Shown here in pieces: positions 58,691-64,000 of a DNA stretch of 64,000 bases. The DNA is taken from contig JBAQQB010000073.1 in the NCBI GenBank assembly GCA_049306275.1, positions 26,493 to 90,492 on the forward strand, in the 5' to 3' direction. Below the pieces are notes generated by a model that saw nothing but the letters and a program-made list of their open reading frames with translations, ran no database searches and was not told where the DNA came from. The translations under genes and the position numbers were made by a program. Source of the DNA: JADJTT01 sp049306275 (lineage in GTDB: Bacteria > Bacteroidota > Bacteroidia > Chitinophagales > Saprospiraceae). Positions within the stretch are counted from its first letter, which is position 1, and each line of letters opens with the position of its first letter.

Positions 58691-59746
58691 ATGAAAAGTT
58701 TTAGACTCCTTGTATTGTCTTTGTTCCTCGCTGCCGGTTCCGTGGGCGTCTTCGCACAGGACATCCATTTCTCGCAGTTCTATCTCTCTCCGCTCAACCT
58801 GAACCCGGCCATGACGGGTGTGATGAACTGCAACAACCGCCTGGTGGCCAACTACCGCAATCAGTGGGCCAGCGTTCTCAAATCCTATGCCTATAGCACC
58901 TATTCCGTTTCCTACGACCAACGGATTGCCGTAGGCCGGAACGATTATTTTGGCGTGGGCGGAACGTTCTGGGGCGACCAGGCCGGCGAAGCTCAGTTTA
59001 AGACCCTGACGGGTAAACTCTCCGCCTCCTATGCCAAGAAAATGGGCGGCTACCGCGATAAAGCTCACTACCTGGTAGTCGGCGCAGAAGGCGGCGTGGC
59101 CCAACGCAGCATCGACTTTATCAACGCCCGCTGGGGCAACCAGCACGACGGTAACGGAGGCTGGGACCCCGGTGCATCCTCCGGTGAAGAATCCACCCTG
59201 CTCAACGACAACTTCATCTTCGCAGATATGGCCGTGGGCTTGCTGTGGTTTTCCGTTTTCGACGAAAACAACAGCCTTTACTTCGGTGGGGCATTCCACC
59301 ACCTCAACCGCGCCAACCAGTCGTTCTTTGACGACGGCGTGGATGATCTCTACAGCCGCTATACCTTCCACGCTGGCGGCGACTTCATGACAGGCGCCCG
59401 CTTCGGGCTCATCCCCGGCGTGATCGCCATGTGGCAAGGTCCTTCCTTCCAGGTCAACACCGGCGCAAGCCTCAAGTTCCTGCTCTCCGGCAACCGCCGT
59501 ACCTATTCTGCTTTCCAAATCGGTACCTGGGCGCGTATCGCCAACAAGATCGAATCCGGCGTGCTGATGGACGCCCTGATCTTGTCCACCCGTTTCGACT
59601 ACGACAACTTCAGCCTTGGCTTCAGCTACGACGTCAACGTCTCCGAACTCGTGCCCGCAAGTAACAATAACGGCGCGTTCGAATTTGCCCTGATCTATAA
59701 GATCTGCGGCCCCGAGCGCCGCGGTGTATACTGCCCCCGCTTCTGA
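58691..59746 (+). CDS. PorP/SprF family type IX secretion membrane protein (second copy)
   Basis: The 351-aa product has a signal peptide (FRLLVLSLFLAAGSVGVFAQ) followed by the hallmark DIHFSQFYLSPLNLNPAMTG and NYRNQWASVLKSYAYSTY, then a beta-barrel pattern ending LGFSYDVNVSELVPASNNNG. It is a paralogue of the gene at 32413 (same motif set, low overall identity). Multiple PorP/SprF copies are usual, each often paired with a specific large type-B cargo, but no such cargo gene is next to this one. It is followed by a strong terminator. Confidence 0.93.
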   Translation: MKSFRLLVLSLFLAAGSVGVFAQDIHFSQFYLSPLNLNPAMTGVMNCNNRLVANYRNQWASVLKSYAYSTYSVSYDQRIAVGRNDYFGVGGTFWGDQAGEAQFKTLTGKLSASYAKKMGGYRDKAHYLVVGAEGGVAQRSIDFINARWGNQHDGNGGWDPGASSGEESTLLNDNFIFADMAVGLLWFSVFDENNSLYFGGAFHHLNRANQSFFDDGVDDLYSRYTFHAGGDFMTGARFGLIPGVIAMWQGPSFQVNTGASLKFLLSGNRRTYSAFQIGTWARIANKIESGVLMDALILSTRFDYDNFSLGFSYDVNVSELVPASNNNGAFEFALIYKICGPERRGVYCPRF

Positions 59747-59772
59747 TCCGGCTCTTCAAGACCCCGGCTCAG

Positions 59773-59815
59773 AACAATGCCCGTCCGGAACCTCCGGACG
59801 GGCATTGTTTTTCTT
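59773..59815 (+). terminator. Rho-independent terminator after the porP/sprF-like gene
   Basis: AACAATGCCCGTCCGGA (59773-59789) and TCCGGACGGGCATTGTT (59793-59809) form a perfect 17-bp stem with a 3-base loop, followed by TTTCTTT. It is one of the strongest hairpins in the window. Confidence 0.93.
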
Positions 59816-59996
59816 TGGTCGGCTGGCACGCAGAAACACTCATTCGGCCAGGCCTGCATTTTTTTTTGTGGGTATTCCTTCTAAAATTGCATAACTTAGC
59901 AAACATCCCGGGAATTCATCTCGTTCTTGGTATCAAACCCCGATCGGGAATTTTTCCTACTTTGCACTCCCATTAATAAATTAAAACCGAGTACAT

Positions 59997-60473
59997 ATGT
60001 TTGGAGGTAATAAGACGAAAGAGACAAACAAAGGCGCGGTGACGACCACAGGCCCATCCCATTCCTTCAACAGCCTCGTTCAGGGCACCGTCGTCGAAGG
60101 CGATATCCAGTCGAAAAGCGATATCCGGATAGACGGCAGGATCAAGGGGAGCCTCAAATGCGAAGCCAAAGTGATTATCGGCCCCACAGGCGCTATTGAA
60201 GGAGAAGTGACCTGCAAGAGCGCCATGGTCGAAGGCCGGTTCCAGGGCACACTGGTCGTCGAGGACCTGCTGACCATCAAGGAAACCGCCGATGTGAACG
60301 GGCATATTCGTTACGGCAAGCTGGTCGTGCAGCCCGGCGCCGTTCTGGTCGGCGACCTTCGAATGAGCGGTTCGGCGCCCGGCACTTCCAAACCCGGTAG
60401 TACTTCCTCCGCCGGCGAAACCCGCGATAATATTCCCGGAAATGCCAAATCCCACAAGGAAACCGCAGGTTGA
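59997..60473 (+). CDS. Bactofilin (polymer-forming cytoskeletal protein)
   Basis: The 158-aa product has the bactofilin beta-helix core (about residues 25-120): NSLVQGTVVEGDIQSKSDIR, IDGRIKGSLKCEAKVIIGPT, GAIEGEVTCKSAMVEGRFQG and NGHIRYGKLVVQPGAVLVGD, with short flexible ends. Bactofilins polymerise in the cytoplasm at the membrane and shape cell-wall growth. The C-terminal Gly/Ser/Thr-rich tail is typical. It overlaps the start of the next gene by 32 bases. A near-consensus -7 element (CCTACTTTGC) lies about 35 bases upstream. Confidence 0.93.
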   Translation: MFGGNKTKETNKGAVTTTGPSHSFNSLVQGTVVEGDIQSKSDIRIDGRIKGSLKCEAKVIIGPTGAIEGEVTCKSAMVEGRFQGTLVVEDLLTIKETADVNGHIRYGKLVVQPGAVLVGDLRMSGSAPGTSKPGSTSSAGETRDNIPGNAKSHKETAG

Positions 60474-60684
60474 TCAATACCTGAAGTACTCTGGGATGGC
60501 CTTCCAACTGGCCGCAGTGCTGGCAGCAGGCGTCTGGGCAGGCACCCGCATCGACCGGTATTTTCAAACAGAACGCCCCTATTTCACGGCCGTATTGGCC
60601 CTTCTCTCCCTCTTCGCCGGACTGTACCTTTCCCTCAAAGACCTGATCTTCGGGAGGAAACCTCCGGAAGAAAAAGAAAAATGA
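60442..60684 (+). CDS. AtpZ/AtpI-like small membrane protein
   Basis: The 80-aa product has two membrane helices (YLKYSGMAFQLAAVLAAGVW and YFTAVLALLSLFAGLYLSLK) with GTRIDRYF between, the pattern of the AtpZ (F0F1-ATPase chaperone-like) family, and a charged C-terminus. AtpZ is thought to help assembly or magnesium/calcium handling of the ATP synthase. It starts inside the bactofilin gene (32-base overlap) and overlaps the next gene by 4 bases (ATGA), so the three are translationally coupled. Confidence 0.82.
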   Translation: MPNPTRKPQVDQYLKYSGMAFQLAAVLAAGVWAGTRIDRYFQTERPYFTAVLALLSLFAGLYLSLKDLIFGRKPPEEKEK

Positions 60685-61076
60685 TCATGCCCGCTCAGGT
60701 CTTTTACCGGCAATTAGGCATCGTCGCCCTGCTCACCGCCGCGGCCCTGTGGCTGCTGGGCAGCGTTCCGCTCTTCGCAGGCCATCAACTCCTCTACTGG
60801 ATGACTTTCGGGGTCTATCTCGCCATTACGCTGCTCCTGTTCTGGATCGGGCGAAAGCTGGCGGGCAGCGCCAACAAGAATTCTTTCACCCAGTTTGTCA
60901 TGATCACGGTATTCGCCAAAATGGCGCTGACCATGGCTGTGCTGGTCGCCTACCTCAAAATGGCCGAACCCGCGTCGAAGTACTTTATCCTGCCCTTTTT
61001 TGTGGTATATTTGGCCTTTACCATTTATGAAACCTACATGCTGATGAAAGTCGGCAGGATAAAACCGGCTTCCTGA
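60681..61076 (+). CDS. Small membrane protein of the ATP synthase-associated (AtpI-like) type
   Basis: The 131-aa product has about four membrane helices (LGIVALLTAAALWLLGSVPL, LYWMTFGVYLAITLLLFWIG, FVMITVFAKMALTMAVLVAY and YFILPFFVVYLAFTIYETYM). In related Bacteroidota a gene of this kind lies between atpZ and the atpB-E-F genes. Here the ATP synthase genes do not follow; a biotin carrier gene comes 6 bases later. The AtpI-like assignment is by context and topology. Confidence 0.6.
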   Translation: MIMPAQVFYRQLGIVALLTAAALWLLGSVPLFAGHQLLYWMTFGVYLAITLLLFWIGRKLAGSANKNSFTQFVMITVFAKMALTMAVLVAYLKMAEPASKYFILPFFVVYLAFTIYETYMLMKVGRIKPAS

Positions 61077-61081
61077 CCCTT

Positions 61082-61564
61082 ATGGACAAGCTGAAGATCA
61101 TCGTCAACGACAGCCTTTCTTTCGAAGTTTCGGCCCGCGAACTGGAAGAACTCGACCGCGTACAGACAGGCGAAGACGCCATACATGTGCTGAAAGACGC
61201 CCGGTCGTATGAAGTAAAAGTGCTGGAAACGGATTTTCCGGGGAAGAAACTGACCATTCAGGTAAACGGCAACGTCTATGTGGCCGAAATTTCAGACCCC
61301 TACGACCAGCTGGTCAACAGAATGGGCCTTACGTTGGATATGCAACACAAGGTCGACGAGATCCGGGCGCCCATGCCCGGGCTGGTGTTGCAGATATTGG
61401 CCGGCCCCGGCGACGAAGTCAAGAGGGGAGAAGCCCTGCTTATCCTGGAAGCCATGAAGATGGAAAACGTCATCAAATCGCCGGGCGATGGCGTCGTCGG
61501 GCAGGTATCTGTGGAGAAAGGGCAAGCGGTCGATAAAGGGCAGGTTCTTTTCCGAATGCAATAG
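61082..61564 (+). CDS. Biotin/lipoyl carrier protein (acyl-CoA carboxylase biotin carrier type)
   Basis: The 160-aa product has a C-terminal biotinyl domain (about 90-160) with K126 in the EAMKMENV motif preceded by APMPGLVLQILAGPGDEVKR. The N-terminal half is the small beta-rich domain found in the biotin carrier subunits of acyl-CoA carboxylases and oxaloacetate decarboxylases. In Bacteroidota such a gene usually accompanies a carboxyltransferase (accD/pccB-like); none is present here, so its partner is elsewhere. Confidence 0.85.
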   Translation: MDKLKIIVNDSLSFEVSARELEELDRVQTGEDAIHVLKDARSYEVKVLETDFPGKKLTIQVNGNVYVAEISDPYDQLVNRMGLTLDMQHKVDEIRAPMPGLVLQILAGPGDEVKRGEALLILEAMKMENVIKSPGDGVVGQVSVEKGQAVDKGQVLFRMQ

Positions 61565-61566
61565 TT

Positions 61567-62325
61567 TCAGAACTCGCACAGGTGGCCGTTCTGGCGCAGC
61601 CATTTTTCCTTTTCCTCATAATCCGGCATCACTTCCGAAACCAGTTTCCAAAACCGGTCTGAGTGGTTTAACTCTACCAGGTGCGCCAGCTCGTGGATGA
61701 TGACATAATCCTGCACATCCGCTGGGGCGAACAGCAGGCGGGTGGAGAGGTTGATATTATTTACCGAAGAACAGCTGCCCCAGTTGCTGCTGTTGTATTT
61801 GAGGCTTACCCTTTTCACCGGCTGCTGGAAATACAAATCGTTCAGTTCGAAAACCCGCTTTCTGATCTGTGGCAGGTAATCGGCGCCGATGACGCGGCTC
61901 AGCAATTGGCGCACAGCTTTGGCCAGGGCCAGCGGATGCTCGCGATTGCTCAGGTTCAGCTGCACTTCTCCATTGCGAAGGGCGGCCCTGTGGCTATCGC
62001 GCTCTTCAAAGCGAATGCACAGGCGGTAGGACCTGGACCCCACAAAAAGCACTTCGCCATCCTGGTATCTGAAAGGCTGGAAGCGTTCCAGCAGCGCGGG
62101 GTGGCGCTTGAATTGGGCCGAGGCCCAGGATTGCAGGCGATCGAGTTGCTTTTCCTCCTCCGTTTCCGAAAGAAAATGCGGAACCCTGACCAACAGTGAT
62201 GATTTGCCTACGGCAAAGCGGATAGAATGCCTGGCTTCCCGGACGATCTTGACCGGAACGTCGAGCGCATCGACTTTGAGTAGCAGATGCCTGGTCAGGG
62301 GCTTGGCGGGCTTTCTCCTGAACAT
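61567..62325 (-). CDS. YgjP/DUF45-type zinc metallopeptidase
   Basis: The 252-aa product has the family C-terminal domain with zinc site HELAHLVELNHSDRFW (two His and Glu in HExxH, third ligand in the following NHSxxFW) and the upstream block KRVSLKYNSSNWGSCSSVNN followed by INLSTRLLFAP. This matches the DUF45 (YgjP, M48-related) group. It is soluble and cytoplasmic. The physiological substrate is unknown. It is convergent with the biotin carrier gene, 2 bases apart. Confidence 0.9.
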   Translation of the reverse strand: MFRRKPAKPLTRHLLLKVDALDVPVKIVREARHSIRFAVGKSSLLVRVPHFLSETEEEKQLDRLQSWASAQFKRHPALLERFQPFRYQDGEVLFVGSRSYRLCIRFEERDSHRAALRNGEVQLNLSNREHPLALAKAVRQLLSRVIGADYLPQIRKRVFELNDLYFQQPVKRVSLKYNSSNWGSCSSVNNINLSTRLLFAPADVQDYVIIHELAHLVELNHSDRFWKLVSEVMPDYEEKEKWLRQNGHLCEF

Positions 62326-62331
62326 GATTTC

Positions 62332-63402
62332 TTATCCGTGTTGCTGTCCGAACTGGCGCATGACTTCCACCAGGTGATCGACGCTTTCCCGGGGCAGGGC
62401 GTTGTAGAGCGATGCCCGGAAGCCGCCGGCCGAGCGGTGCCCTTTGATGCCATCTATACCGGCTTCTTTGCAGGCTTTGAGGAAGGGCGCTTCCAGCGCT
62501 GGATTTGCCACCTCGAAAACGACGTTCATCCAGGAGCGGTCTTCCGGCACGCAGCGTCCTTTGAAGAGCGGGTTGGCGTCAATTTCGGCGTAGAGGGCAG
62601 CCTGCTTTTGGCGGTTTCGCTGTTCCAGTGCCTCCAGGCCGCCCGTCTCGATGATCCATTCCATGGTGAGCATGGCTACATAGATGGGGAAAACCGGAGG
62701 CGTATTATATAAGGAGTTGTTTTCGGCATGCACCCGGTAGTCGAGCATGGGCGGAATGTCGCGGCCGGCAGTGCCGAGCATGTCTTTGCGCACAACGACC
62801 AGGGTTACGCCGGCGGGGCCGAGGTTTTTCTGGGCGCCGGCGTAGATCAGGCCAAAGGGTTTGACGTCGACAGGCCTGCTCATGATATCGGACGACATAT
62901 CGCAGACCAGGGGGACGTTCGTTTCTGGAAAAGCCTGGTATTGGGTTCCGTAAATGGTGTTGTTGCTGGTCAGGTGCAGGTATTTGGCCCCGGCAGGGAT
63001 CTCGTAGCCTTTGGGGATATGCGTATAGCCATCTTTTTTCGAAGAAGCGACCACCTCGACGCGGCCGTAACGTTCGGCTTCCTTCATGGCTTTGGCTGCC
63101 CAGGTGCCCGTGTCGGCGTAGCAGGCGAACTCATCCTGGCTCAGCAGGTTGAGCGGCGCCATGTAGAACTGGCTGCTGGCGCCTCCTGTCAGGAAAAGGA
63201 CCTCGTAGTTGTCGTCGAGGCGCATGAGGGTTCGGACGAGCTGTACAGCTTTGTCCATCACTGCGGAGAATTCCTGGCTGCGGTGAGAAATTTCGAGGAT
63301 GGAGAGCCCAATGCCATCGAAGTCGAGTATGGCCTGCGCAGCTTTTTCCAGGACGCTCTGCGGAAGGATGGCAGGACCTGCCCCGAAGTTGTGTACTTTC
63401 AT
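62332..63402 (-). CDS. serC: Phosphoserine aminotransferase
   Basis: The 356-aa product makes 3-phosphoserine in serine synthesis. It begins MKVHNFGAGPAILPQSVLEK; the pyridoxal phosphate lysine is K192 in IYAGAQKNLGPAG. Other signatures are ISHRSQEF, FLTGGASSQF and the end GFRASLYNALPRESVDHLVE. An upstream reading from 63459 would add 19 residues, but the ATG at 63402 gives the standard start, with a -7 element upstream (63437-63444). It is 6 bases from the YgjP-type gene downstream of it. Confidence 0.96.
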   Translation of the reverse strand: MKVHNFGAGPAILPQSVLEKAAQAILDFDGIGLSILEISHRSQEFSAVMDKAVQLVRTLMRLDDNYEVLFLTGGASSQFYMAPLNLLSQDEFACYADTGTWAAKAMKEAERYGRVEVVASSKKDGYTHIPKGYEIPAGAKYLHLTSNNTIYGTQYQAFPETNVPLVCDMSSDIMSRPVDVKPFGLIYAGAQKNLGPAGVTLVVVRKDMLGTAGRDIPPMLDYRVHAENNSLYNTPPVFPIYVAMLTMEWIIETGGLEALEQRNRQKQAALYAEIDANPLFKGRCVPEDRSWMNVVFEVANPALEAPFLKACKEAGIDGIKGHRSAGGFRASLYNALPRESVDHLVEVMRQFGQQHG

Positions 63403-63436
63403 ACGTATATATCTTATCGTGTTTAGAAGACAGTGG

Positions 63437-63444
63437 CAAAAATA
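63437..63444 (-). promoter_or_regulatory. -7 element (TATTTTTG on the minus strand) for serC
   Basis: CAAAAATA on the plus strand reads TATTTTTG on the minus strand, 35 bases before the serC ATG. No well-spaced -33 TTG is visible. Confidence 0.5.
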
Positions 63445-63524
63445 CACTAAGTCCGGCAATTAATCGTACAAGTCTTTCCAAGGCGGCTTGGAAGAAAAAA
63501 AATGAAAAAATTTTTGAAGAAGTA

Positions 63525-63555
63525 TTGCGCAGAATAAAAAAGCCTTTTACATTTG
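63525..63555 (+). promoter_or_regulatory. rRNA promoter P1
   Basis: TTG (63525-63527), a 20-base spacer and TACATTTG (63548-63555) match the Bacteroidota consensus. The first transcribed bases include CCGCTTTGGAAGAAAAGCG, which can fold into a short hairpin. Confidence 0.75.
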
Positions 63556-63642
63556 CAGCCGCTTTGGAAGAAAAGCGAACAGGACGGTAGAAAAAGCGAT
63601 GTTGTGGAGAAAGGTGTGGATAAAAAAATTATCCAAAAAACG

Positions 63643-63673
63643 TTGTACAGAAGTTGGAATCGCCGTATCTTTG
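63643..63673 (+). promoter_or_regulatory. rRNA promoter P2
   Basis: TTG (63643-63645), a 20-base spacer and TATCTTTG (63666-63673) match the consensus with the same spacing as P1, 118 bases downstream. The region just after it (CCGCTCCGAAAGGAAGCG) resembles the start of the P1 transcript. The 16S gene starts ~217 bases later; the leader between contains GAGTTCATTGACATTTTGG, a conserved Bacteroidota rRNA leader block. Confidence 0.8.
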
Positions 63674-63889
63674 TCGTCCGCTCCGAAAGGAAGCGATTTG
63701 GTTTGAAAGTCTTTTGAAGAAAAGATAGGCGTTCGCGCCGAAAGAGTTCATTGACATTTTGGGAAAGGATAAGAATTAAAAGGAAACAAGAGAAGCAAGC
63801 GGATCCAAATACTTTGAGTGCTTGGAAAAATTTGCCACAGTAGATAACATCTTGGTTTGTTCTTTGTGAATAAACCGATAAAGATATTT

Positions 63890-64000
<111 letters not shown>

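Overview
The window reads as chromosomal DNA of a Bacteroidota bacterium, most likely of the Saprospiraceae/Lewinellaceae group. The reasons are: promoters of the Bacteroidota type (TTG, 17-20 bases, TAnnTTTG) and a near absence of Shine-Dalgarno sequences; type IX secretion genes (porV, porU, two porP/sprF-like genes, gldK) and a T9SS cargo protein; a crtD-cruF-crtZ set of the kind expected for saproxanthin- or flexixanthin-type carotenoids; and family signatures such as DUF4293, BatE-like and OstA-like proteins. The placement is inferred from gene content; no alignment was run.

Layout. 1-4940 is the end of the ribosomal protein supercluster: secY (partial), map, infA, rpmJ, rpsM, rpsK, rpsD, rpoA, rplQ, closed by a strong terminator. 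5080-16026 is an accessory stretch of mostly exported proteins: a phage-tail-fibre-like repeat protein, a 514-aa protein of unknown function, a possible 23-codon gene with a long-range hairpin, a PKD-domain protein, a cassette of two paralogous secreted four-cysteine proteins around a small protein, and a T9SS cargo. 16073-19705 holds carA, eno, a DivIC/FtsB-like gene and sucD. 19727-26534 (minus) holds the carotenoid genes and a large NtrY-like sensor kinase. The RNase P RNA gene (26641-27039) lies between arrays of an 8-bp repeat.

27116-35040 is the type IX secretion block: porV and porU on the minus strand, a porP/sprF-like gene and gldK on the plus strand. gldL, gldM and gldN are not in the window. 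35124-39340 holds murF, an arginase-fold pseudoenzyme, a viroplasmin-type RNase H, tatD and tRNA-Ser(GGA). 39402-41757 is an ExbB/ExbD energising operon. 41817-52585 holds envelope and repair genes (DUF4293, OstA-like, BatE-like, an aspartyl protease, a vanadium haloperoxidase-family lipoprotein, recN, fabI, terC) and the rplU-rpmA pair, whose L27 carries a helix-hairpin-helix extension. 52709-59746 is rich in small genes and lipoproteins, with a c-type cytochrome, a palindromic intergenic repeat element, an initiator tRNA and a DAHP synthase/chorismate mutase. 59997-63402 holds bactofilin, two AtpZ/AtpI-like membrane genes, a biotin carrier protein, a YgjP-type metallopeptidase and serC. The window ends in the first ~110 bases of a 16S rRNA gene behind two tandem promoters.

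The most unusual signals are: the paired four-cysteine secreted proteins (11661-14083); short tandem repeats (8-mers at rnpB, 7-mers at rnh/tatD) that lie where promoter -33 elements should be; the L27-HhH fusion; the palindromic repeat element at 53583-53854; and hairpins in the gaps of the ribosomal operon. No CRISPR array, transposase or complete prophage was seen.
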